Source: JAJZEO01 sp964477345
GTDB lineage: Bacteria; Chlamydiota; Chlamydiia; Chlamydiales; 2-12-FULL-49-11
DNA: 11,609 bases
Direction of reading: 5' to 3'
NCBI GenBank assembly: GCA_964477345.1
Contig: CAYZDL010000028.1
Coordinates: 1-11,609 of the forward strand
Positions 1 to 9,100 of this stretch are shown here, piece by piece. The translations under genes and the position numbers were made by a program. The stretch's first letter is position 1. Each line of letters opens with the position of its first letter. A model generated the notes under the pieces. The model worked only from the letters and a program-made list of their open reading frames with translations, had not been told where the DNA came from and ran no database searches.

Positions 1-430
1 CGTAAGTATGGATGTGCTCATTCCCCTGCTGATCCTTGTAGATAATCTGATCTTCGGTATAGGTAATTTCACAGATCCCGTCTATGATGAGTTGATTATC
101 GATGATCGTGACGTCATCATCGAGAGCTTCAAATTGGATTCTCCTCCCATCAGGAAGGATTTTTCCTACAAGTTGATCTTCTTCAAAGAGAAACTGTGTT
201 GTACGCTCTCCATTGTAAGTAAAAGAGATGGGATTTCCGAGGGAGTCGTACTCGATAGCGACTTCCCGATCATTTTCTGAACACTGTGTGAGATTTCTGG
301 AATTATTGACAACGACGTTGATCTCAACATCTCCGATAGAGATCTGCCCACTCTCATAGATGTGGGGAATGTAGGGGGTATTTCCAAAAAGGCCGAGAGA
401 TGCAAAAAGTAGTGAAATTACTTTCTTCAT
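1..430 (-). CDS. YD/RHS-repeat-like secreted protein, N-terminal part (runs off left edge)
   Basis: Reading the minus strand from ATG at 430 gives 143 codons without a stop up to the window edge, so the gene is cut by the window. The first 16 or so residues (MKKVISLLFASLGLFG) look like a Sec signal: two lysines, then a hydrophobic core. From about residue 58 the pattern is that of YD/RHS repeats: a YDSLGNP unit at 61-67, then TYNGERTTQFLF at 71-82, then a LPDGRR turn at 92-97. This suggests an exported or surface protein built partly of YD strands, but with one clear unit the family call is tentative and the total length is unknown. An in-frame ATG at 439 would add three residues; an in-frame TAA at 458-460 excludes anything longer. 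Neither start has a clear Shine-Dalgarno, so the choice is open. It lies 43 bases after the preceding same-strand gene and may share its transcript. Confidence 0.7.
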   Translation of the reverse strand, partial: MKKVISLLFASLGLFGNTPYIPHIYESGQISIGDVEINVVVNNSRNLTQCSENDREVAIEYDSLGNPISFTYNGERTTQFLFEEDQLVGKILPDGRRIQFEALDDDVTIIDNQLIIDGICEITYTEDQIIYKDQQGNEHIHTY

Positions 431-473
431 GGTGGGCATGATAGAGTATTTGTAATTTTAATTCTATTAAATA

Positions 474-1496
474 TTAGAGCATTGCCTGCAAAACCACAAT
501 CTGGGCGTTGATTGCTGAGACGACCGGAGTGATCGAAGCTAGGACCGCCTTGGTTATTGTCGCATCGGCCGCATATTTTGCATACTGGGTGAGGGCTCCC
601 TTTAGGAACGCGATGTAGAGCTTAATCAGCATCGTTTGATTGATTTCTATTTGAGCGATTTGACTGGATGAGTAGGCACTAAGACTCCCAGGACTGCTTA
701 AAAGAGCTGTAAACTGGCCCAGTTGAAAGCTAAAGAAGTTGGCTTGTTGCTGCACGGCAGATGTGTATGTGCTTACTTGAGTTGCAAGATTTGGCGTTGT
801 GTAAGGATTCATTGCCATCGTTAGACGAAATTGGTAGGTCCCCACAGGAAGATTATCTAAATAGACGCTTGGCATTGAAATTGTCCAGGTTTTGGAGGTT
901 TTGGTCCTTGTTCCAAAAGAGTTAGGGACAGTCAAAAACATGTTTGTGGTCCAAGAATCTGAAAGAAACACCGAATTTTGTTGTGAGTACCAAGCATCGA
1001 CAGGATTAGAGCCTGAAAGAATGTTGAAATAAAGGAGAATCGGCTGCGCTGGATAGGCGATATTCGTTTGATACATGAAATAACTGGTGCTTGGCAAAAG
1101 TAGATTCACTTGGACAGGTAGGATCTGTAAGTAGATTTGATAGCCACCTGGGCTCTGGGGATTAGGGATCCCCGAAACAGTAAAATTAGCCGATAATTGA
1201 CCATTCTTATCGACCTTTGCGATGCTTTGGGTCACCGTCTGCGGGTCAACCGTAATATTGGCAAGCTGATTGGCAACAATGAGAGCCGCTACTTGAGGAT
1301 CTGTCCTTGCGTTCCCGATCGTAATGGTATAATTCTCACCGTCATTAACTAACTGGATGATTCCAACGTTTCGGACTGAGTTTAAGGTTCCCGAATAGAA
1401 AGAGATCGAGTCTGGATTGGCAATATCATAAGAGAGCGTGGCCTGCAGTACGACCCTCATCACGAGGAAGAGACCAAGGCTCTCTTTAATGGCCAT
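474..1496 (-). CDS. hypothetical cysteine-free, probably exported protein
   Basis: I do not recognise this 340-residue protein. It has no cysteine and few charged residues, and is rich in Ser, Thr, Asn, Gln and Ala, which fits a secreted or surface protein better than a cytosolic enzyme. The N-terminus has a hydrophobic run (about residues 7-22) interrupted by Arg14, so it could be a poor signal peptide or anchor; a restart at Met13 (ATG at 1460) is possible. Residues about 25-235 look beta-rich, with Ig-like turns such as LPVGTYQFRL (218-227). The last 90 or so residues look helical, ending in a hydrophobic Ala/Val/Ile segment. The start at 1496 lies inside the end of tkt (11-base overlap); an AAGG at 1503-1506 (minus-strand sense) six bases before it serves as a ribosome binding site, and an in-frame stop at 1515-1517 rules out a longer form. 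Translational coupling to tkt is likely. The gene is almost certainly real; its function is unknown. Confidence 0.75.
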   Translation of the reverse strand: MAIKESLGLFLVMRVVLQATLSYDIANPDSISFYSGTLNSVRNVGIIQLVNDGENYTITIGNARTDPQVAALIVANQLANITVDPQTVTQSIAKVDKNGQLSANFTVSGIPNPQSPGGYQIYLQILPVQVNLLLPSTSYFMYQTNIAYPAQPILLYFNILSGSNPVDAWYSQQNSVFLSDSWTTNMFLTVPNSFGTRTKTSKTWTISMPSVYLDNLPVGTYQFRLTMAMNPYTTPNLATQVSTYTSAVQQQANFFSFQLGQFTALLSSPGSLSAYSSSQIAQIEINQTMLIKLYIAFLKGALTQYAKYAADATITKAVLASITPVVSAINAQIVVLQAML

Positions 1497-3498
1497 TCTT
1501 GACCTTATTCTTACTCATGATCCTTTCGATGATTTGGTCTGTAGTAAAGCCGAAGAATTGCATCACATCGGCCAGAGGAGCCGACCTTCCAAACCCGTCG
1601 ATCGTAATGGCAATTCCGTCTAAACCGATGTAGCGCTCCCAACCAAATGAACTTCCGGCTTCAATACAGATACGTTGACCAATGTTGCCTCCAAGAACTT
1701 TCTTTTTGTAGGCGGCATCTTGATCTTCAAAAAGTTTAAAGCACGGTAACGAGACGACCCGTACGTTTTTCCCAAGAGTGCTTGTCAATCTTTCGCAAAC
1801 CTCAACAGCAAGATGGAGTTCAGAACCTGTTGCAATGATCGTATAATCGATCGGACGTTTAGCCTCTTCATGGACAAGGATGTAGCCCCCTTTCAAGGCT
1901 TTTGCATCGATATCGCCCGCTGTTTGTTCAAGAGTAGGGAGATCCTGCCGTGTTAGGACAAGAGCGACTGGTCCTGTTTGGTGCTTGATGGTAAACCACC
2001 AGCTTGCCTTGACTTCATTCGCATCACCAGGTCGCCAGACATAGAGATTGGGGGTGGCACGCATCGCCGCTAAATGCTCGACCGGTTGGTGTGTTGGGCC
2101 ATCCTCACCAAGGCCGATTGAATCATGGGTATAAATAAGAATGATCGGGTGGTGCGAAAGAGCTGCCAGTCTAACCGCATTTTTTGCATAGTCGTAAAAA
2201 CAAAAAAAAGTACCGATGAATGGCCTAAAAAGTGTCGTCGATATCCCATTTGCCATAGCAGTCATGGCAAATTCCCTCACACCAAACTTGATGTTGAGGC
2301 ACGAAAAATCATCCTTGGTAATAAATTTAGAATCTTTAATCGTGGTATTGTTAGAACCAGAGAGATCGGCAGCCCCTCCAACAAGATAAGGCATATGCTT
2401 GGACAAGACCTGGATACACAATTCCGAAACCTTTCTCCCTGCAATGTTTTCTGAAGGCATCTTGAGGTTCAGTAATTCTTCTTTCAACTCAGGAGGAATA
2501 TGGTGATCCGACATTTTAGAAAACATTTGATAAAGGTGTGGATAAGCAGCCCTCCATTGATCAAACTTGTGATTCCATGCTTTCTCTAATTCATGGCACT
2601 CTTTTTGCTTTTCTTTAAAAAATTCCTTAACCGACTGGGGCACATAAAAAGGCTCTAGTGACATATGAAGATTTTCTTTCGTCTCCTTGAGCTCTTCTTC
2701 TCCAAGAGGTGAGCCATGCGCCTTATGAGTACCCGCTTTATGAGGAGATCCGTATCCGATCACCGTATGTGCGATGACGAGGGTCGGTTTCTTTAGCTTT
2801 CCACGCAAAGGATCCATCGCCTTCTTAACCTGGTCGTAGTCGTTGGCGTTCTGAATGACGACTACATCCCAACCGTACGACTTGTAACGGGCGATTTGAT
2901 CATCAGAACAACTCTCCTTCCATTCACCATCGAGGGTGATGTAATTCATATCATAAATCAAAATCAAATTATCAAGACATAAGTGGCCGGCAAGAGAGGA
3001 GGCCTCTGAACTGATCCCCTCCATCATGCACCCATCGCCTGCCAAGCAAATGATCTTATTATCGACAATCTCATGCCCATCCCGATTAAATCTTTGTGCG
3101 AGCATTTTGTAGGCCAAAGCCATTCCTACAGCATTGGCAACCCCTTGACCAAGCGGTCCTGTTGTCACTTCAACACCCTCGGTGTCTAAACGCTCAGGAT
3201 GCCCAGGTGTGTGGGAATTCAATTGACGAAACTTTTTTAAATCTTCGATTGAAAGCTTGTACCCTGAAAGGTGTAATCCTGAATAGAGAAACGCCGAACC
3301 GTGGCCTGCAGAAAGGACAAATCGATCTCGATCAAACCAGGCAGGATTTTTCGGATTATAGCGCATGAATTCGCCCCAAAGATAGGCACCTATTTCAGCA
3401 CATCCCAAGGGGAGCCCCGGATGACCAGAATCTGCTTTCTGCACGGCGTCTATCGAGAGACCTCTTATGGTGTTTGCTATTTCGTGAAAGATTGTCAT
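1486..3498 (-). CDS. tkt: transketolase
   Basis: A 670-residue cytosolic thiamine-diphosphate enzyme that moves two-carbon ketol units between sugar phosphates (EC 2.2.1.1). It links the non-oxidative pentose phosphate pathway with glycolysis. Length and spacing match the E. coli-type enzyme. SGHPG is at 24-28 (catalytic-site His26) and AGHGS at 64-68 (His66). The ThDP/metal motif begins GDG at 154-156 and ends with Asn185. GTHKAHG is near 256-262. The cofactor-activating glutamate is Glu409 in VREFAM, and GPTHQP at 467-472 carries the second-domain histidine (His470). The C-terminal domain is complete. The ATG at 3498 is preceded six bases upstream by a strong AAGAGGGG (3505-3512, minus-strand sense). 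It is divergent from alaS, an arrangement I recall from Chlamydia (tktB, alaS, mfd). The downstream gene starts within its last codons. No key residue is missing. Confidence 0.97.
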   Translation of the reverse strand: MTIFHEIANTIRGLSIDAVQKADSGHPGLPLGCAEIGAYLWGEFMRYNPKNPAWFDRDRFVLSAGHGSAFLYSGLHLSGYKLSIEDLKKFRQLNSHTPGHPERLDTEGVEVTTGPLGQGVANAVGMALAYKMLAQRFNRDGHEIVDNKIICLAGDGCMMEGISSEASSLAGHLCLDNLILIYDMNYITLDGEWKESCSDDQIARYKSYGWDVVVIQNANDYDQVKKAMDPLRGKLKKPTLVIAHTVIGYGSPHKAGTHKAHGSPLGEEELKETKENLHMSLEPFYVPQSVKEFFKEKQKECHELEKAWNHKFDQWRAAYPHLYQMFSKMSDHHIPPELKEELLNLKMPSENIAGRKVSELCIQVLSKHMPYLVGGAADLSGSNNTTIKDSKFITKDDFSCLNIKFGVREFAMTAMANGISTTLFRPFIGTFFCFYDYAKNAVRLAALSHHPIILIYTHDSIGLGEDGPTHQPVEHLAAMRATPNLYVWRPGDANEVKASWWFTIKHQTGPVALVLTRQDLPTLEQTAGDIDAKALKGGYILVHEEAKRPIDYTIIATGSELHLAVEVCERLTSTLGKNVRVVSLPCFKLFEDQDAAYKKKVLGGNIGQRICIEAGSSFGWERYIGLDGIAITIDGFGRSAPLADVMQFFGFTTDQIIERIMSKNKVKNGH

Positions 3499-3504
3499 TA
3501 GTTT

Positions 3505-3512
3505 CCCCTCTT
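3505..3512 (-). promoter_or_regulatory. tkt ribosome binding site
   Basis: On the minus strand this reads AAGAGGGG, close to the anti-Shine-Dalgarno complement, and ends six bases before the tkt ATG. It settles the tkt start at 3498. Confidence 0.75.
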
Positions 3513-3539
3513 GATTTTCATGCGATACTCCTTTATTGT
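3511..3539 (+). promoter_or_regulatory. candidate promoter for alaS-mfd
   Basis: TTGATT (3511-3516) and TATTGT (3534-3539) are 17 bases apart, each four of six matches to consensus. A start near 3546 would leave a leader of about 29 bases before the alaS ATG. It is weaker than the opposing tkt candidate and uses nearly the same -10 bases. An AAGGA at 3561-3565, nine bases before the ATG, is the alaS ribosome binding site and overlaps the tkt -35 box. Confidence 0.45.
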
Positions 3540-3562
3540 ACTCTTCTAAATGAAATTTTCAA
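3535..3562 (-). promoter_or_regulatory. candidate sigma-70/sigma-66 promoter for tkt
   Basis: On the minus strand TTGAAA (3557-3562) and TACAAT (3535-3540) are separated by 16 bases, each one mismatch from the TTGACA/TATAAT consensus. Transcription would start near 3528, giving a leader of about 30 bases. Its -10 box overlaps the -10 candidate of the opposing alaS promoter. Sequence match only. Confidence 0.6.
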
Positions 3563-3574
3563 GGAATTTGTCTA

Positions 3575-6196
3575 ATGAAATCGCGAGAACTTAGAGCAAA
3601 GTTTATCCAATTTTTTAGAGGACACGGCCACACTGTCGTTCCTTCATCTCCCGTGATCCCCCATAACGATCCAACTCTCCTCTTTGTCAACGCAGGGATG
3701 AACCAATTCAAAGAGGTTTTCTTAGGTGAGACTTTTCTCGATTACACTAGGGCAGCCAGTTCGCAAAAATGTGTCCGAGTCGGTGGAAAGCACAACGACC
3801 TCGACAACGTTGGCCACACAACAAGACACTTGACCCTCTTTGAAATGCTCGGAAACTTTTCCTTTGGAGATTACTTCAAAAAAGAAGCGATTGATTTTGC
3901 ATGGAACTTGACTACTCATGTGATCGGTCTTCCGGTTGAAAAATTGTGGGTCTCCGTTTTCATTGATGACGATGAATCTTTTGAACTTTGGAAAAGACAC
4001 ATCAAAGAAGAGAGAATTTCGCGCATACCCGGAAAATCAAATTTCTGGGAAATGGGCGATACTGGCCCCTGCGGTCCTTGCACCGAATTGTTTTACGATA
4101 AAGGGGAAAAATACGGAAAGGCAAGAAATCCCCTTGAAGATTGCGATGAAGGGGAGAGATTTTTTGAATTTTGGAACCTCGTCTTTATGCAGTTTAATCG
4201 TGATTCTAATGGACAAACACATCCCCTTCCAAAACCATGCGTCGATACAGGGATGGGGCTTGAGAGGATGGTCTCACTACTACAAGGTGTTGAGACCGTA
4301 TTTCAAACCGACATTCTTGCACGATTGATCCGAGAAACCGAAAAGCTCTCAGGAAAAAAATACGAATCCAACAAAAGCGCCTTCCATGTTGTCGCAGACC
4401 ACATCCGTTCCCTCTCTATTTGTATTGCTGATGGCGCTCAACCCTCTAACGTCGATCGAGGATATGTCTTAAGAAAGCTCCTCAGACGGGCTGTACGGTA
4501 TGGTCGCAAGCTCGACTTTCAAGAACCGTTTTTAGCCAAACTCTTGCCACCTCTCATTGAAGAGATGGGAGACGACTACCCTGAACTTGTTTCAGCTAAA
4601 GAGAAGATCGGAGAGCTTTTGACTCTCGAGGAAGAAAACTTCCTTCGGACCCTTAAGCGAGGGGGCAATATCCTCAATACGATCATGGAAAAGTCTGAAA
4701 AACTCCAAAGAAAAGAGATTAGTGGCGAAGATGCCTTCAAGTTGAAAGATACCTATGGATTTCCACTGGAAGAGATCATGCTCCTGGCCAAGGATCATCA
4801 TCTGAACGTTAATCTTGAAGAATATCAGCTTCTCGAAGAGAAAGCACGTGAGCTTTCGAAAAAAGCCCATAAGGACCACTCCCAAGTAGCCAAAGAGTCG
4901 GTCTTCGCCGAATTTACGCAAACTCACCCACCCACCAATTTTTTAGGGTATGAACACCTAGAGCTGAATGGTTCAATCATTGGAATCATGAAAGACGGAG
5001 AATTCCAAGAAAAGCTCTCTGCTGGTGAAGAAGGAATTTTGATCTTAGATCAAACCTCTTTCTACGCCGAGAAAGGGGGGCAAATTGGAGACCAAGGGAA
5101 GATTAGCCACCATTCGGCCCATTTTACCGTCACTGATTGCCAAAATCCTTATCCAGGGGTGATCATCCATCAAGGGAAGGTTGACACGGGAGTCTTTATC
5201 ATGGGAGAGCCTGTCCATACTTCAGTTGACGAGGAGAGACGAAAGAAGATTCGCCAAAGCCACTCTGCCAACCACCTATTGAATTGGGCACTAACCAAAG
5301 TTTTGGGACCAAGTGTTAAGCAAGCAGGATCGTTTGTAGGACCAGAAACTCTGCGCCTCGATTTTTCCCACCATAAAGCTGTCACTCGAGAAGAACTTCG
5401 CGAAATTGAATCGGTAATTGCCACGATGATTCGAGAAAATCACCCTGTCAACACTTATGAAACTTCGTACGAACAAGTCAAAAAACGAGGCGACATCAAG
5501 CAATTTTTTGGTGACAAGTATGGCGACGTCGTCCGTGTTGTCAACATCGACGAGTTTTCCAAAGAGTTATGCGGAGGAACCCACGTTAGATCACTCTCTG
5601 AAATCGGCTCATTTTGCATCACCAAGGAGAGCTCTGTATCAGCTGGGGTCAGACGTATCGAAGCCGTTACAGGAAAATTAGCTCAAGACTTCATTTATGA
5701 AAGAGAAGATCTCCTTCTCGACATGTGCGATAGCCTTGAAACCTCGCCTCTTAAGCTTCGTGAAAGAATCTCCTCTTTGCTAGAAGAAATCAAAGAATCA
5801 AAAACCCAATTGCGTGCGATGAGGAAGCTCCACGTCAAGGCCGTTCTTGAGGAATTGATGAGCAAGGTAGAAAAAAATGACGATACCTCATTCATTTGTG
5901 CCACCGTTGAATTGACAAAAGATGAATTTTCACCCTTGGCCAATGATCTTTTCCATCGGATGGGACCAGGTGTGTTGGTCCTAGGAATGAAAGCCGATGA
6001 TCGGGTCTCTCTCCTCGTCAAAGTATCTCCTGATCTGGTTGCAAAAGGGATTCACGCCAATAAGATCATCCAAGAAATCTCCCCCGAAATTGATGGCTCA
6101 GGAGGAGGAAAAACCGACACAGCCCAGGCGGGAGGAAAAAATCCCAACGGCCTTGAAAGAGCCTATGAAAAAGCCAAACAATTTTTAAGAAAATGA
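3575..6196 (+). CDS. alaS: alanyl-tRNA synthetase
   Basis: An 873-residue class II aminoacyl-tRNA synthetase that charges tRNA-Ala with alanine using ATP (EC 6.1.1.7), cytosolic. The order of parts is standard. The N-terminal catalytic core has motif 1 around 33-51 (PTLLFVNAGM), motif 2 around 87-103 (LGNFSFGDYF) and motif 3 GMGLER at 226-231. A tRNA-recognition region follows. The editing domain for mischarged Ser/Gly has zinc ligands His563 and His567 (HSANH) and Cys666 and His670 (CGGTH), at nearly the E. coli positions. The C-Ala domain contains GGGKTDTAQAGG near 843. It is full length with no missing catalytic residue. The start is fixed by AAGGA nine bases upstream and by the conserved N-terminus beginning MKSRELR. 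The TGA stop overlaps the mfd ATG (ATGA at 6193-6196), so mfd is probably co-transcribed and translationally coupled. Confidence 0.98.
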   Translation: MKSRELRAKFIQFFRGHGHTVVPSSPVIPHNDPTLLFVNAGMNQFKEVFLGETFLDYTRAASSQKCVRVGGKHNDLDNVGHTTRHLTLFEMLGNFSFGDYFKKEAIDFAWNLTTHVIGLPVEKLWVSVFIDDDESFELWKRHIKEERISRIPGKSNFWEMGDTGPCGPCTELFYDKGEKYGKARNPLEDCDEGERFFEFWNLVFMQFNRDSNGQTHPLPKPCVDTGMGLERMVSLLQGVETVFQTDILARLIRETEKLSGKKYESNKSAFHVVADHIRSLSICIADGAQPSNVDRGYVLRKLLRRAVRYGRKLDFQEPFLAKLLPPLIEEMGDDYPELVSAKEKIGELLTLEEENFLRTLKRGGNILNTIMEKSEKLQRKEISGEDAFKLKDTYGFPLEEIMLLAKDHHLNVNLEEYQLLEEKARELSKKAHKDHSQVAKESVFAEFTQTHPPTNFLGYEHLELNGSIIGIMKDGEFQEKLSAGEEGILILDQTSFYAEKGGQIGDQGKISHHSAHFTVTDCQNPYPGVIIHQGKVDTGVFIMGEPVHTSVDEERRKKIRQSHSANHLLNWALTKVLGPSVKQAGSFVGPETLRLDFSHHKAVTREELREIESVIATMIRENHPVNTYETSYEQVKKRGDIKQFFGDKYGDVVRVVNIDEFSKELCGGTHVRSLSEIGSFCITKESSVSAGVRRIEAVTGKLAQDFIYEREDLLLDMCDSLETSPLKLRERISSLLEEIKESKTQLRAMRKLHVKAVLEELMSKVEKNDDTSFICATVELTKDEFSPLANDLFHRMGPGVLVLGMKADDRVSLLVKVSPDLVAKGIHANKIIQEISPEIDGSGGGKTDTAQAGGKNPNGLERAYEKAKQFLRK

Positions 6197-9100
6197 GCGA
6201 CCTATTAACCCTTCTTGAAAAAGAGCCATTTTTCCCCTCGTTGGCAAGCCACCCCTCTCTTCTTTTTGAAGGTTTGTGGGATGCCCCCAAGGCAGTGATC
6301 TTAGCGTCCCTTTTTCGCCATCAAAAAAAACCTCTCGTTGTAATCACAGAAGGAGAGAGGAAAGATCGCCTCTTTGAAGATCTTTTCTACTTTTTTCCCG
6401 AGCAGTTAATCGACTTCCCCTCATGGGAAGTGTTGATCAGTGAAGAGGTGAAGCCCAATCCTGACATCATGGGAGAGCGTTTATCAACGCTACTTAGACT
6501 TTCCAAATCGAAAGAGCCCTTGATCATCTTGACCCCTCTCTCCTCCCTTCTCCAAAAAGTCGTCTCTCCCGAATCTTTGCAAAAAACCTTCATGGAATTA
6601 AAGGTTGGAGAAGAAATCCCCTTTGAGCTCTTGATTGAAGAGCTCGAAACGCTGGGATACACCCGCGCAAAGCTGATTGAAGACAAAGGACAATTTGCCG
6701 TTCGTGGTGGAATCATCGACCTCTATCCTGTCTCGAGCATGACCCCTTACCGAATCGAATTCTTTGGCGACCAAATTGAAGAAATTCGATCCTTCGATCC
6801 AATGAGTCAAAAATCGCACGAACAGGTGAAAAAATTCACCCTCGGTCACGCCGATGAATACTCTCTAGTGCGTCATTCAAAAAAGCTTCTCTCCCTTCTA
6901 GACTACTTTCAAAATGCCACCCTGGTCTTTGACGAACTGACGGCAATTGAGGATAGTTATGTTGGCCTAAAGCAAATGATCCAGACAGCTTCTCCCTACT
7001 TCATCGACTTCACGGAGCTTCTTAAACAAGAGCACCAAAAAGTCTTCTTCTCCCAGGAATCGGTTGAAAAGCTCTCTGAAAAAATCATGAAAAAAGGAGA
7101 TACCCTCTCGTTTGAATTTTCTGGGATCGATTTGACGACAAAACGGATCGCCTCCCCCTTTCTTCCTCTAGATGTCTACTACGAAAATGACGAGATTGCC
7201 GAAGGCATTTCTGATCACGAGCTTCAGACCGAAACCTATTTTCTCTCTGGATCTGAGAAAGAAGAAGAGCAGATCAAGTCAAAGTTGACCCGTCTCCCCT
7301 CAAAATCGACATTTCTAAAAGGCTACCTCTCTTCAGGATTTGTCCTTCCCAAAAGTCAAATAGCCGTCGTCCCCTACACCGAATTTACCCACAGGTTAAA
7401 AGTACGACGCAAAAAATGGCGTACTTCTTACCACACACCAGTTAGCGAGTTCCACGCGATCGAAGTGGGGGATCTCGTCGTCCACTTTCACAACGGAATT
7501 GGCCGCTACTTGGGTATCGAAAAAAAGAACAACCACCTCGGTCAAATGACCGAATTTTTGATCATCGAATATGCAGGGTCAAGCAAACTCTACGTTCCCG
7601 CCGCTCAATCTCACCTCGTCAGTCGCTACATTGGATCGAAAGAAGAAATCCCTGAACTCCACAAACTAGGTGCTTCGAATTGGCAAAGACAAAAGATTCG
7701 CGCCCAGCAGGCGATTATCGGCTATGCAAAAGATTTGATCGAACTACAGGCAAAAAGAGAGCTCGAAGGAGGCTTTGTCTACCCCCCTGATAGCGAAGAG
7801 ATGAAAATGTTCGAAGAGGCGTTTGAATATACCGAGACGAATGATCAATTGTCCGCGATTGCCGATATCAAAAATGACATGACCTCAAATAAGCCGGTCG
7901 ACCGCTTGGTTTGCGGCGATGTCGGTTATGGAAAAACCGAAGTGGCGATGCGAGCTGCCTTCAAAGCGATCGTCGACGGCAACAAGCAGGTTGCCGTTCT
8001 TGTTCCCACCACAGTCTTGGCTATGCAGCACTATGAAAGCTTCAAAGCCCGCATGGAGCTTTTTGGCGTTTCAGTCGGCATCACCTCCCGTTTTCAAACC
8101 CCCAAAGAGGTGAAAACAACCCTCGAAAAACTCTCCCAAGGGAAAATCGATCTCCTTGTTGGCACCCATAGGATCCTTTCTGACGATGTAATCTTCAAAA
8201 ATCTGGGCCTCATCATCATCGATGAAGAACAAAGGTTTGGAGTCCGTTCGAAAGAAAAGCTCAAAAAATTAAAAGCTAATGTCGACTGCCTCACCCTAAC
8301 TGCCACCCCGATCCCGCGCACCCTCTACTTTTCTCTCATCGGCGCTCGCCCCATGTCGGTCATCAGCTCCCCTCCCCACGATCGCCTTCCGATCAAGACG
8401 ATCATTGCCGAGCGTGATAACGAAGTGATCAAAAATGCCCTCCTGCGCGAAATTACCCGCGGTGGACAAGCTTTCTTTATCCACAACCGGGTTGAAACAA
8501 TCTACAAAGTTGCCCGCGAGCTCGAAGAGATCATACCCGCCGCTAAAGTTGCTGCTGTCCACGGACAAATGGATAGCGATACCATCGACGACATCTTTCA
8601 CGCCTTCAAACGAGGCGACCTCAATATCCTCGTCGCCACCACGATTATTGAAAACGGCATCGATATCCCCAATGCCAACACCATCTTGATCGACAATGCC
8701 GACCATTTCGGCATCTCTGATCTCTACCAAATGCGCGGCCGCGTCGGACGCTGGAACAAATCGGCCTACGCCTACTTCCTCATCCCCAAAAATAAATCGC
8801 TTCCTGAGCATTCCCGCAAACGGCTTCATGCCCTCATCGAAGCCTCAGGATTTGGGGGTGGAATCAAACTCGCTATGCGCGATTTGGAAATCCGCGGAGC
8901 CGGCGATATCCTCGGGGTACAACAATCAGGCCACATCTCCACGATAGGATTCCACCTCTACTGCAAGCTCCTCAAACGAACTGTAGATGCGATGAACAAG
9001 AAACAGAAAACCTCTTTTATCGAAACAAGACTCGAATTCCCCTTCGATGCAAGATTTTCAGAAGGGTATATCAACGACGAAACTCTCAGACTTGAAACCT

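Noticed and set aside
8..280. 90-residue plus-strand open frame
   Set aside because: Complement of the YD-like gene; no ribosome binding site and no recognisable protein.
166..405. 79-residue minus-strand open frame
   Set aside because: Out of frame with the signal-peptide-bearing YD-like frame that starts at 430 and stays open to the edge; that frame is the better gene.
3936..4328. 130-residue frame inside alaS
   Set aside because: Shadow of the conserved alaS catalytic core in another frame.
8296..8829. 177-residue open frame antisense to mfd
   Set aside because: Lies within the highly conserved motor region of mfd; its composition is the mirror of C-ending mfd codons and it has no ribosome binding site or family resemblance.
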